64,000 bases of DNA, taken from assembly GCF_010500215.1 (NCBI RefSeq), contig NZ_JAAGOY010000004.1, positions 434,001 through 498,000 on the forward strand, read 5' to 3'. Under the pieces are notes generated by a model, which made no database searches, had not been told where the DNA came from, and was given only the letters and a program-made list of their open reading frames with translations. How positions within the stretch are numbered: the first letter of the stretch is position 1; each line of letters starts with the position of its first letter. A program made the translations under genes and the position numbers. The DNA is from Aliiroseovarius sp. PrR006. GTDB lineage: Bacteria; Pseudomonadota; Alphaproteobacteria; Rhodobacterales; Rhodobacteraceae. Below are positions 54,802 through 63,078 of this stretch, in pieces.

Positions 54802-57528
54802 GTGACAGATACCCCTGATACCCCGGAAAACATGGACGATAGCCCCGAGCGCCCCGTCTATGACGGCCCCCAGATTTCCATCGAAGAGGAAATGAAAAGC
54901 TCGTATCTCGACTATGCGATGAGCGTAATCGTGAGCCGCGCCATCCCGGATCTGCGCGACGGTCTGAAGCCAGTGCACCGCCGCATTCTGTATGCGATGT
55001 ATGAAACCAACAATGGTCACGACAAGCCCTATCGCAAGTCGGCCCGACCGGTTGGCGACACGATGGGTAAGTATCACCCACACGGTGACTCGGCCATCTA
55101 TGACGCGCTTGTGCGTATGGCGCAGCCGTTTTCCATGTCGCTGCCGCTTCTGGATGGTCAGGGTAACTTTGGCTCGATGGACGGGGACAACCCGGCGGCC
55201 ATGCGTTATACCGAAGTCCGGATGGACAAGCCCGCCTCTTCGCTGCTGGCCGACATTGAAAAAGACACGGTTAACTTTCAAGACAACTATGACGGCAAAG
55301 ACCTTGAGCCGACCGTCCTACCCGCCCGTTTCCCCAACATGCTGGTTAATGGCGCGGGTGGTATTGCGGTGGGTATGGCCACGAACATTCCGCCCCACAA
55401 TCTGGGCGAAGTGATCGACGGCACCTTGGCGCTGATCGAAAACCCGGACCTGACCTCGGAAGGGTTGATGGACTACATCCCCGGCCCCGATTTCCCGACG
55501 GGCGGGATCATGCTGGGCCGTTCCGGTGCGCAAAAAGCCTATCTGGAAGGCCGTGGCAGCGTCATCATGCGTGCCAAGACGCGGATCGAAGAAATTCGTA
55601 AAGACCGCTATGCGATCGTGTTGGATGAGATCCCCTATCAGGTAAACAAAGCCACGCTGGTCGAGCGCATCGCCGAGGGTGTACGCGACAAAAAGCTTGA
55701 GGGCATTTCGTCTGTGCAGGATGAAAGCGACCGGATTGGGGTTCGTGTTGTCGTCGAGCTGAAGCGCGACGCGACGCCCGAAGTTGTCCTGAACCAATTG
55801 TTCCGTCATACGCAGATGCAGACCTCGTTTGGGTGCAACATGCTTGCGCTGAACGGTGGTCGCCCTGAACAACTTACCTTGCGCGATTTCCTGAGCTATT
55901 TCATCACCTTCCGAGAGGAGGTTGTGACACGACGCACGGCCTATGACCTGCGCAAAGCGCGCGAACGCAGCCATGTCCTGTGTGGTTTGGCAGTTGCGGT
56001 TTCCAACGTAGACGAAGTCGTCGCGACGATCCGATCATCGGCAGACCCCGCAGACGCGCGCGCTAAGTTGATGGAACGCCGTTGGCCGGCCCATGACATC
56101 GCGGAATATATCCAGCTGATCGACGATCCGACCCATAAGATGAACGAGGACGGCACCTATAACCTCTCTGAGACGCAAGCTCGTGCCATTCTGGAACTGC
56201 GTCTGCAACGTCTGACCGCGATGGGCGTGAAAGAAGTTACGGACGAACTTCAAGAACTGGCTGCAAAGATCCGGGATTACTTGGATATTTTGCGTTCGCG
56301 AGAACGAATCATGTCGATCATCTCGGACGAGCTAAACGAGGTGAAAGACGCCTACGCCGTGCCCCGCCGCACCCAGATTGTGGACTGGTCGGGCGACATG
56401 GACGACGAGGACCTGATCGAGCGCGAGGATATGGTTGTCACCATCACCGCCTCGGGCTGGGCCAAGCGGACGCCGCTGGCAGACTTCCGCGCGCAGAAAC
56501 GTGGCGGCAAGGGTCTGTCGGGCATGCAGACCAAGGACGAGGATGTCATCACCACCCTCTTCGTGGCCAACACCCACACGCAGCTACTGTTCTTCACCGA
56601 TGACGGCATGGCGTATAAGCTGAAAACCTGGCGACTGCCTCAGGGCGGCCGTACCGCCAAGGGCAAGCCGCTGGTGAACATCCTGCCGATCCCGACCGGT
56701 GTGTCGATCGCCGCCATTCTGCCCGTGGATCGGGACGAAAAAGAATGGGACGATCTGCAGATTGTCTTTGCCACATCGAAAGGTTCGGTCCGTCGCAACC
56801 GCCTATCGGATTTCACCAATGTGATGCGCAACGGCAAGATCGCGATGAAATTCGAAGGCGACGATGAAGGCACCCGCCTGATCAACGCCCGCATCTGCGA
56901 CGAAAACGACGACGTGATGCTGGTGACGTCCGGCGGGCGGGCTATCCGCTTCCCGGTCACGGACGTGCGCGTTTTCAACTCGCGCTCGTCGACAGGTGTA
57001 CGCGGCATCAAGCTTGTGAATGCCGGGGACGAAGTCGTTTCGGCCTCGGTCATTCGCCACTTCGACGCCACCCCGGACGAACGTGGGGCCTTTATCAAGC
57101 GCTTCCGTGGCGAATTTGGCAGTGATTCCGATGAGGACACGGGCGAAGAGGTCTCGGGCGATCTGGCCGAAGATCGCTATCAAGGCATGCTGGCCGCCAA
57201 TGACCTGCTGGTCACGATCAACAAAGGCGGTATCGGCAACCTGACCTCGAGCCATGACTATCGTGTCAGCGGACGTGGTGGCCAGGGTGTAGCCGCCATG
57301 AAAGGCGGCGACATCGTTGCCTGCTTCCCGATCGAGATCGAAGACCAGATCATGCTGGCGACCTCAAAAGGTCAGTCGATCCGCTGCCCCGTGGACGGTA
57401 TCAGCTTCCGCTCGCGCGGTGCTGGTGGCGTCAAGGTCTTCAACACTGGCAAAGGCGAAGAAGTCGTGTCGGTCGCACGGATTGTCGAAAACTCGGACGA
57501 AGACGAAGTGAATAGCGACGAAGGCTAA
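54802..57528 (+). CDS. gyrA: DNA gyrase subunit A
   Basis: A protein of about 908 residues. [32 protein letters not shown] opens the breakage-reunion domain, [10 protein letters not shown] holds the catalytic tyrosine, and [17 protein letters not shown] is the quinolone-determining region with the wild-type Ser and Asp. The C-terminal beta-pinwheel contains the GyrA box region [15 protein letters not shown] 54802 is preferred: the GTG at 54775 lies directly after TATATATAG, which may be its own promoter -10. Confidence 0.95.
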   Translation: MTDTPDTPENMDDSPERPVYDGPQISIEEEMKSSYLDYAMSVIVSRAIPDLRDGLKPVHRRILYAMYETNNGHDKPYRKSARPVGDTMGKYHPHGDSAIYDALVRMAQPFSMSLPLLDGQGNFGSMDGDNPAAMRYTEVRMDKPASSLLADIEKDTVNFQDNYDGKDLEPTVLPARFPNMLVNGAGGIAVGMATNIPPHNLGEVIDGTLALIENPDLTSEGLMDYIPGPDFPTGGIMLGRSGAQKAYLEGRGSVIMRAKTRIEEIRKDRYAIVLDEIPYQVNKATLVERIAEGVRDKKLEGISSVQDESDRIGVRVVVELKRDATPEVVLNQLFRHTQMQTSFGCNMLALNGGRPEQLTLRDFLSYFITFREEVVTRRTAYDLRKARERSHVLCGLAVAVSNVDEVVATIRSSADPADARAKLMERRWPAHDIAEYIQLIDDPTHKMNEDGTYNLSETQARAILELRLQRLTAMGVKEVTDELQELAAKIRDYLDILRSRERIMSIISDELNEVKDAYAVPRRTQIVDWSGDMDDEDLIEREDMVVTITASGWAKRTPLADFRAQKRGGKGLSGMQTKDEDVITTLFVANTHTQLLFFTDDGMAYKLKTWRLPQGGRTAKGKPLVNILPIPTGVSIAAILPVDRDEKEWDDLQIVFATSKGSVRRNRLSDFTNVMRNGKIAMKFEGDDEGTRLINARICDENDDVMLVTSGGRAIRFPVTDVRVFNSRSSTGVRGIKLVNAGDEVVSASVIRHFDATPDERGAFIKRFRGEFGSDSDEDTGEEVSGDLAEDRYQGMLAANDLLVTINKGGIGNLTSSHDYRVSGRGGQGVAAMKGGDIVACFPIEIEDQIMLATSKGQSIRCPVDGISFRSRGAGGVKVFNTGKGEEVVSVARIVENSDEDEVNSDEG

Positions 57529-57550
57529 CTTACCCCTTCTGCTCTTTCGA

Positions 57551-57587
57551 AAAGCCCGCCGATCCCTCTGATCTGGCGGGCTTTTTT
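57551..57587 (+). terminator. Terminator of gyrA
   Basis: AAAGCCCGCC pairs with GGCGGGCTTT, followed by more T residues, 22 bases after the stop. Confidence 0.92.
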
Positions 57588-57706
57588 CACATGCGAATGT
57601 GTCCAGTCTGCCACATCTTTTGCACCCTGAGTGCGGACCAATTCACCGCCTATTGTATAGCCACTCGAATCGTATCAATTGGGACGCGAGTAATTCGGAG
57701 ATTATT

Positions 57707-58588
57707 ATGAAAAACATTACCATCGCCCTGCCCGCATTAATGTTGAGCGCCGCGCCGCTTCTGGCTGAAACGAACTATATGTCCGGTGCGCTAAGCTATG
57801 ACCGCTGGAGCATTGAAGACTTCTCGATCAGCGAGACGAGCGGTGCCGTCGGTTACGAAGGCACCAACGGCAAACTAACCTACGGGGTAGATCTGGACAT
57901 CACCCGCTTGAGTGTGGATGGCAACAGCCTCACTTTGACCCACGGTGCGATCACTGCGGGCTACGCTTTTACGCAGAACTTCACGGTGCTTGGCAGCTAT
58001 AGCAGAACTGGCTTTTCCGAGGGTCCGTCCGACGTTTTTGAAACGTATCTGGTGGGTGGCGAGTACCGCTTGAACGACTACACGTTCGGCCTGTCGGCCT
58101 CGCGATTCAGCTTTTTCGGAAACGACACCGATTTCGTGCAGGGCTTCGCCGAGTATAGCAATGGCGAATACATGGCCTATGCGTCGGTCGCACGCAGCTT
58201 TGAGGTTGATGAAAATGTCTATCTGCTTGGGTTTGAGCGTGAAACCGACCGCTATGAAGCATCTTTGGACTATATGCACATTGAAGGCTTCGACAGTGTC
58301 AGCCTGTCGGGCAAATACAACATCCGTCCGAACATGCGTATTCTCGCTGGTGTGAACTGGTTTGATTTCGGCCCGGGAGATATCACGCAGTATGAACTGG
58401 GCGCTGGTTATATGGTCGCACAGGACACCTGGTTCGATGTTGGCATCGGGCGCCTTGATTTCGGCCCGGACGCCATAAATCAGGTCAGCCTGTCGCTGAC
58501 CTTCGAGACCGGCAAGCGTCGTCTGCGCACCACCGAGCGTAGCTTCGACCCGTTCGACCTGTATGACGGCATGCCGCTGCTCTTCTAA
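57707..58588 (+). CDS. Beta-barrel outer membrane protein, unknown function
   Basis: A 293-residue protein with a signal peptide (LPALMLSAAPLLAE). Alternating aromatic and hydrophobic residues recur in strands such as YTFGLSASRFSFFG and YMAYASVARSF; the last residue is phenylalanine. It resembles a small porin or channel protein without a recognisable family. CGGAGA precedes the ATG. It lies 178 bases after gyrA behind a terminator, so it has its own promoter. Confidence 0.75.
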   Translation: MKNITIALPALMLSAAPLLAETNYMSGALSYDRWSIEDFSISETSGAVGYEGTNGKLTYGVDLDITRLSVDGNSLTLTHGAITAGYAFTQNFTVLGSYSRTGFSEGPSDVFETYLVGGEYRLNDYTFGLSASRFSFFGNDTDFVQGFAEYSNGEYMAYASVARSFEVDENVYLLGFERETDRYEASLDYMHIEGFDSVSLSGKYNIRPNMRILAGVNWFDFGPGDITQYELGAGYMVAQDTWFDVGIGRLDFGPDAINQVSLSLTFETGKRRLRTTERSFDPFDLYDGMPLLF

Positions 58589-58689
58589 ACCGGACGGCTT
58601 CCGAAAAGCCCGTCCTCTGCCCCGATGATCGGGGCTTGCATACTAACGCTCCTGCTGTCTTTCTTCATAGTCGGACAGCAGGAATTCCC

Positions 58690-59091
58690 ATGACCCATTT
58701 CAAAAATCGCCTCGCCTTGATCAGCTTTCTGACCGACGACTATGACGCAGCCATCGCGTGGTTTCAGTCTGCGTTGGGTTTTGTGTTGCTGGAAGATACC
58801 AATATGGGCGGTGGCAAGCGCTGGGTTCGCATGGCCCCTCATCCTTCGGCTGAAACCGCCTTCCTGATTGCTAAAGCTGTTGGAAATCAGGCGGACAGCA
58901 TCGGTCGCCAAGCAGGCGGTCGCGTTGGGCATTTTCTGTTTACCGATGACTTTGACGGAATGTACACGCGGATGCAGAAATTCGGAGTGACCTTCCGAGA
59001 ATACCCTCGCCTTGAGCCCTATGGAAAAGTTGCGGTGTTCGAGGATCTCCACGGAAACCCATGGGACCTGATGCAGCCAAGCAATCCCTGA
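58690..59091 (+). CDS. VOC/glyoxalase superfamily protein
   Basis: A 133-residue single VOC module: FLTDDYDAAIAWFQSALGFVLLEDT, then GHFLFTDDFDGMYTRMQKFGV, ending VAVFEDLHGNPWDLMQP. Metal-ligand positions are compatible with a dioxygenase or glyoxalase fold, but the substrate is unknown. ATG 58690 follows CAGGAA; the frame is open to 58636 without a ribosome site. Confidence 0.85.
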   Translation: MTHFKNRLALISFLTDDYDAAIAWFQSALGFVLLEDTNMGGGKRWVRMAPHPSAETAFLIAKAVGNQADSIGRQAGGRVGHFLFTDDFDGMYTRMQKFGVTFREYPRLEPYGKVAVFEDLHGNPWDLMQPSNP

Positions 59092-59460
59092 TTTCCGCGC
59101 GGCCTTTAGCTGTAGTTTTGCGCCCTAAATCTGCCTTAAATTGTGCTTTAAGCTCAGTTTCGCCACGAAGTTTCATATTTTCGCCTCAATTGCCCATATA
59201 TTGACTTCAACCCTAACGCGCTCACTAGGATCAAAGAACAACTCTACATTCGATCAGAGCACGGCTGACCAGTTGCCTTATTGCAATATGGAAATGCCTG
59301 TTCAGCTCTGAAGAAATTCCTTTCTGGTCCACCCCACCCCAAAGATCAGGAAGGACGTCCCCGATTTCCGGGGCGCGGGTGAATTTTCCCTCACCCGGAA
59401 AAGCCTGCCATTCCCCATGGCGGGCTTTTCTTTTTCCGGATGATACCCTATCTGCGGGGC
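59092..59460. other. Long leader or intergenic region before trmFO
   Basis: 369 bases without a supportable gene. The right half contains nested hairpins (GGGTGA/TCACCC within TTTCCGGG/CCCGGAAA, 59365-59401) that precede a strong terminator. A minus-strand frame from 59176 runs back over the VOC gene and is not believed. Confidence 0.45.
59398..59437 (+). terminator. Terminator-like hairpin 24 bases before the trmFO start
   Basis: GAAAAGCCTGCC pairs with GGCGGGCTTTTC over 12 bp (one G-T) and runs into TTTTCTTTTT. It either ends the VOC transcript or attenuates trmFO. Confidence 0.85.
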
Positions 59461-60807
59461 ATGACAGACAAGACTTTGCATATCGTCGGCGGCGGAATGG
59501 CCGGATCGGAAGCGGCCTGGCAGGCCTCGCACATGGGTGTGGACGTGGTTCTGCATGAGATGCGCCCACAGGTTGAGACATTCGCCCACCAAACCGGCGA
59601 TTTCGCTGAAATGGTGTGCTCGAATTCCTTCCGCTCGGATGATGACGAACAAAACGCGGTGGGCCTTTTGCATTGGGAGATGCGCCAAGCGGACGGATTG
59701 ATCATGACCACCGCTGATCAGCATCGTCTGCCCGCTGGCGGTGCTCTCGCTGTGGACCGCGATGCTTTCAGCGCTGCCGTCACCGAAAAGCTGCGCGCCC
59801 GCGACAACATCCGCGTGGAATATGGCGAAGTTTCGGACCTTCCCACAGATGGTACTTGGATTTTCGCAACAGGCCCTCTGACCTCGCCCGCACTCGGCGA
59901 AGCGATTGCCCGCGAAACCGGCGCCGAACGTCTGGCCTTCTTCGACGCCATCGCCCCCATCGTCTATGCCGACACGATTAATATGGACGTGGCTTGGGCG
60001 CAGTCCCGCTATGACAAGGGCGAGACCGAGGAAGAGCGCAAAGCCTATCTGAACTGCCCAATGACCAAGGACCAGTACGAAGCTTTCATCGACGCTCTTC
60101 TGGCCGCCGACAAAACCGAGTTCCACGAAGGCGAAACCGCCACCTACTTCGACGGCTGCTTGCCGATCGAGGTGATGGCCGAACGTGGCCGCGAGACGCT
60201 CCGTTTTGGCCCGATGAAACCCGTCGGCCTGACCAATGCGCATGACCCCGAGAACAAACCCTATGCGGTGGTACAGCTACGCCGTGACAACGCGCTTGGC
60301 ACGCTGTTCAACATCGTGGGTTTCCAGACCAAGATGAAATACGGCGCACAGGCCGAGGTGTTCAAAACGATCCCGGGCCTTGAAGACGCTTCTTTCGCGC
60401 GTTTGGGCGGTATCCACCGCAACACGTTCATGAACTCGCCCACGCTTCTGGACGACCAGATGCGCCTGACATCCCGCCCGAACTTGCGTTTTGCTGGTCA
60501 GGTGACAGGCGTTGAAGGCTATGTGGAAAGTGCCGCAATGGGTCTGCTGGCCGGTCGTCTGGCCGCGGCTGAGATCCTGGGCCTCGACCTTCCCACCGTA
60601 CCGCAAGACACCGCCATGGGCGCGCTGATCCACCACATCACCGGCGGGGCCGAGGCGAAAACTTTCCAACCGATGAACGTGAATTTCGGCCTGTTCCGCC
60701 CGGTCGACGGGCTGAAAGGCGGACGTCGCGGGCGCAAGGATCGCTACAAAGCATACACAGACCGCGCCAAGGCAGAATGGTCTGATTGGCTGTCGAACTT
60801 CTCGTAA
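59461..60807 (+). CDS. trmFO: Methylenetetrahydrofolate-tRNA-(uracil-5-)-methyltransferase TrmFO
   Basis: A 448-residue flavoprotein that makes m5U54 in tRNA from methylene-tetrahydrofolate and FADH2. [15 protein letters not shown] is the FAD-binding motif. [12 protein letters not shown] contains the conserved cysteine near residue 51 and [14 protein letters not shown] the second catalytic cysteine. The glycine- and basic-rich C terminus ([13 protein letters not shown]) binds tRNA. ATG 59461 begins seven residues after the open frame; GCGGGG is the only nearby purine-rich stretch. Confidence 0.95.
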   Translation: MTDKTLHIVGGGMAGSEAAWQASHMGVDVVLHEMRPQVETFAHQTGDFAEMVCSNSFRSDDDEQNAVGLLHWEMRQADGLIMTTADQHRLPAGGALAVDRDAFSAAVTEKLRARDNIRVEYGEVSDLPTDGTWIFATGPLTSPALGEAIARETGAERLAFFDAIAPIVYADTINMDVAWAQSRYDKGETEEERKAYLNCPMTKDQYEAFIDALLAADKTEFHEGETATYFDGCLPIEVMAERGRETLRFGPMKPVGLTNAHDPENKPYAVVQLRRDNALGTLFNIVGFQTKMKYGAQAEVFKTIPGLEDASFARLGGIHRNTFMNSPTLLDDQMRLTSRPNLRFAGQVTGVEGYVESAAMGLLAGRLAAAEILGLDLPTVPQDTAMGALIHHITGGAEAKTFQPMNVNFGLFRPVDGLKGGRRGRKDRYKAYTDRAKAEWSDWLSNFS

Positions 60808-60820
60808 AGGCTGCGCGCAA

Positions 60821-61684
60821 ATGGCTGATTTCATAACCAGATTTGCGCCCAGCCCGACCGGCCCCCTGCATCTTGGTCACGCCTATTCCGCGCTTCTGGC
60901 GCATGACATGGCGCGCGCTGTCGGTGGAAAATTCCTGCTCCGGATCGAGGATATCGACAGCACCCGTTCTCGCACCAGTTGGGAAGAACAAATCTATGAC
61001 GATCTGACATGGCTTGGCATCACATGGGACGACACGCCCGTGCGCCAGTCAGATCGATTGTTAGAATACAAGCAAGCGCTTCACACCCTGTGGGACCGTG
61101 GCTTACTCTACCCCTGCACCTGCACTCGACGCGATATTGCCGCTGCCGCCAGCGCACCGCAAGAAGGCACGGAGCCCGCCTATGGCCCCGATGGGCTGAT
61201 CTATCCGGGCACCTGCCGCACAAAGACCGACAGCCGCGCGGCCTTTCCCGAGCACCAAGCCCTACGCTTGGACATACGAAAGGCGCTCGACGCAGTCGAC
61301 CAATCCGAATTCTGCTACACCGAGCAATCGTCGGGAATAGATAAAACCCTCTGCATCCCCGCCCAAGACATGGTGAAAGACGTCGGAGACATCGTCCTCT
61401 CGCGCCGCGATTTCCTTGGCTCCTACCATCTGTCCGTCGTATTGGACGATGCATCCCAAGGCATTACCCATGTGGTGCGCGGCAAAGACATCCAGCCCGC
61501 AACACACATCCACATTCTGCTGCAGAGCCTCTTGGGCCTAACTACGCCCACCTATCACCACCACCGCTTGATCCGCGATGAGAACGGCAAACGCCTTGCC
61601 AAACGGGACGACGCGCGCGCCATCGCGACCTATCGCGCCGAAGGCAAAACACCGGGCGACATCCGCCACATGGTTGGGCTGTAA
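60821..61684 (+). CDS. gluQ: Glutamyl-Q tRNA(Asp) synthetase
   Basis: A 287-residue truncated glutamyl-tRNA synthetase, the catalytic domain only. FAPSPTGPLHLGHAYSALLA carries the HIGH motif, CTCTRRD and YPGTC supply zinc ligands, and GKRLAKRDDA is the KMSKS-like loop. It glutamylates the queuosine of tRNA(Asp). AAGG lies upstream of the ATG, 13 bases after trmFO; both modify tRNA and are probably co-transcribed. Confidence 0.94.
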   Translation: MADFITRFAPSPTGPLHLGHAYSALLAHDMARAVGGKFLLRIEDIDSTRSRTSWEEQIYDDLTWLGITWDDTPVRQSDRLLEYKQALHTLWDRGLLYPCTCTRRDIAAAASAPQEGTEPAYGPDGLIYPGTCRTKTDSRAAFPEHQALRLDIRKALDAVDQSEFCYTEQSSGIDKTLCIPAQDMVKDVGDIVLSRRDFLGSYHLSVVLDDASQGITHVVRGKDIQPATHIHILLQSLLGLTTPTYHHHRLIRDENGKRLAKRDDARAIATYRAEGKTPGDIRHMVGL

Positions 61685-61691
61685 GCCCCTC

Positions 61692-61754
61692 TTTTCTTGC
61701 CAGAAATATCCTGCGGGGGTTCGGGGGTGCAAAACCCCCGGCGTGGCTCACGCC
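61692..61754. repeat. Dispersed intergenic element (copy 3)
   Basis: Starts TTTTCTTGCCAGAAATATCC as in the copy at 41141. It is followed by CGGGGGT/ACCCCCG (61722-61740) and GGCGTG-GCT-CACGCC (61740-61754) hairpins. It lies between convergent gluQ and hisI and overlaps the hisI stop. Confidence 0.75.
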
Positions 61755-62107
61755 ATCGGCGCCATCAACTCGACTTCTTCCCCATCGCGCACCGCCGTAT
61801 AGAAACACGAGCGCCGATTGGTGTGGCAGGCAGCACCGGTTTGACGGATGCGCACCAACAAGCAATCTTTGTCACAATCAAACCGGAAATCCACCAGTTC
61901 CTGCACATGGCCCGACGTTTCGCCCTTGATCCAGAACGATTGACGCGAGCGCGACCAATAAGTGACCCGGCGTGTCTCAAGCGTTTTCTCCACCGCCTCG
62001 CGGTTCATCCACGCCATCATCAGGACCTCTCCGGTCTCGTCATCCTGTGCGATGGCCGGGATCAGGCCCTTGTCATCAAACTTCAGCTGGCTGGCATCAA
62101 ACTTCAT
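61748..62107 (-). CDS. hisI: Phosphoribosyl-AMP cyclohydrolase
   Basis: A 119-residue enzyme of histidine synthesis. [26 protein letters not shown] is the family signature; zinc ligands lie in [15 protein letters not shown] and [11 protein letters not shown] 62107 follows AAGGA; an apparent extension to 62200 lacks conservation. The enzyme opens the adenine ring of phosphoribosyl-AMP. Confidence 0.95.
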   Translation of the reverse strand: MKFDASQLKFDDKGLIPAIAQDDETGEVLMMAWMNREAVEKTLETRRVTYWSRSRQSFWIKGETSGHVQELVDFRFDCDKDCLLVRIRQTGAACHTNRRSCFYTAVRDGEEVELMAPMA

Positions 62108-62177
62108 GGCCCGTCCTTTTCTTTCCGGTACTGCGCTTCTATGTAGAGCGGATGAACGCCCGACGAAAGGCCCGGAC

Positions 62178-62621
62178 ATGAGCGATACTGACCTGATCAA
62201 GCTTTATTCCAAGCAGATCCTGTCCTTGGCGGCGTCCATCCCGCACCAAGCCCCACTGGATGCGCCTCAGGGCGAGGCCAAAGTGCGCTCGCCGCTCTGT
62301 GGATCGACAGTGACCGCTGCCCTGACCCTTGAGGGCGAACAGATTTCAAGTTTCTCGCAAAACGTCAAAGCCTGCGCGCTGGGTCAGGCGTCCGCGTCGA
62401 TCCTTGGTAAGGTCATCATCGGCTTGGATCGTCCAGCATTGGATCGTGGCCGTACCGAGCTGACCACAATGCTGAAAGACCAAGGCCCCGTCCCGGCGGC
62501 CCCCTTCGACGGCTACGAGGTGCTTCAGCCCGCGCGGGAATTCAAAAACCGCCACGCGTCGATCCTGTTGGCCTTTAACGCGGCCATCGAAGCGTTCGAC
62601 GACGCAAAAGCCAACGCATAA
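62178..62621 (+). CDS. IscU/NifU-like Fe-S scaffold protein with altered active site
   Basis: A 147-residue protein of the NifU_N family. Cys41 (SPLCGST) and Cys66 (VKACALGQ) correspond to the first two scaffold cysteines of IscU. The third, normally HC, is His126-Ala127 in NRHASILL, and the Asp following the first Cys is replaced by Ser43. The altered site suggests a specialised or alternative sulfur- or cluster-handling role. It is divergent from hisI and unlinked to the suf operon. Confidence 0.85.
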   Translation: MSDTDLIKLYSKQILSLAASIPHQAPLDAPQGEAKVRSPLCGSTVTAALTLEGEQISSFSQNVKACALGQASASILGKVIIGLDRPALDRGRTELTTMLKDQGPVPAAPFDGYEVLQPAREFKNRHASILLAFNAAIEAFDDAKANA

Positions 62622-62655
62622 AAAAACCGCCGCGCTCCTGGCAGGGAGGCGGCGG
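62620..62655 (-). terminator. Strong minus-strand terminator after the small membrane peptide gene
   Basis: Read on the minus strand, CCGCCG pairs with CGGCGG around a GC-rich loop and is followed by seven T residues. On the plus strand there is no T tract, so it ends transcripts coming from 62945 rather than the scaffold gene. Confidence 0.82.
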
Positions 62656-62822
62656 AAGTGGTGCGGTTTGGGTCATCCAAATAGCGTCGGGAAGAGGCAA
62701 ACATTCCGACAGGCAGGTGACGGGCGGTACTCCGTCGAAGGCATCGTGAAGGCTTCGGGACAGAAGGCTTCGTTGGGACATGATGCTGGATCAGACCATC
62801 CGCAGGCAGAAACTGTATGGGA

Positions 62823-62945
62823 TCAGATCATCCCGGGCAGATGCAGTGCACCCAGAAGCAATACAAGCAAGGAAATCGCCCCGAGCGTGTCCGAGACAAT
62901 CGTGGTCGAGGACCGGGACAATGCGATTTTGACATCGTTCAACAT
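62823..62945 (-). CDS. Unannotated 40-residue membrane peptide behind LexA-like sites
   Basis: A 40-codon gene with ATG 62945 and a strong ribosome site (GCAGGAG, eight bases before). The product starts MLNDVKIALSRSSTT, an amphipathic segment, and ends in a hydrophobic stretch LGAISLLVLLLGALHLPGMI that fits one membrane helix. GTTC-rich LexA-type half-sites lie 80-126 bases upstream. About 170 untranslated bases and a terminator follow. It looks like an SOS-controlled small membrane protein; similar short proteins are, from memory, common in Rhodobacterales. Function inferred from context only. Confidence 0.75.
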   Translation of the reverse strand: MLNDVKIALSRSSTTIVSDTLGAISLLVLLLGALHLPGMI

Positions 62946-63026
62946 GGGGTTACTCCTGCTCTCTGTCTGTGTGGGCAGCGTGTGTCACTGCGTCCGTGTT
63001 GCTATTTTGTTCGCATATTGAGAGCC

Positions 63027-63071
63027 GTTCTGTAAAGAACTTTTTAAGAACATTTGTGAACTTTTGAGAAC
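63027..63071. promoter_or_regulatory. Cluster of GTTC/GAAC half-sites (LexA-like)
   Basis: On the plus strand: GTTC 63027, GAAC 63037, GAAC 63048, GAAC 63058 and GAAC 63068. Spacing is 6, 7, 6 and 6 bases. The 63037/63048 pair is GAAC-N7-GAAC, which on the minus strand is GTTC-N7-GTTC, the alphaproteobacterial LexA box. It lies between the recG stop and the small peptide gene. Confidence 0.68.
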
Positions 63072-63078
63072 AAAGGTG

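Noticed and set aside
55060-55120. Quinolone-resistance mutation in gyrA
   Set aside because: The [17 protein letters not shown] region shows the wild-type Ser and Asp.
58940-59176. Minus-strand 78-codon frame starting MKLRGETELKAQF
   Set aside because: Has GAGG before its ATG and a plausible first 40 residues, but the rest lies antisense to the VOC gene. Without conservation evidence it is not listed.
62575-62781. Minus-strand 68-codon frame
   Set aside because: It runs through the strong terminator at 62620-62655 and into the scaffold gene, and its composition is not protein-like.
62668-63021. Plus-strand 117-codon frame
   Set aside because: It is antisense to the small peptide gene and across the GTTC array; no ribosome site.
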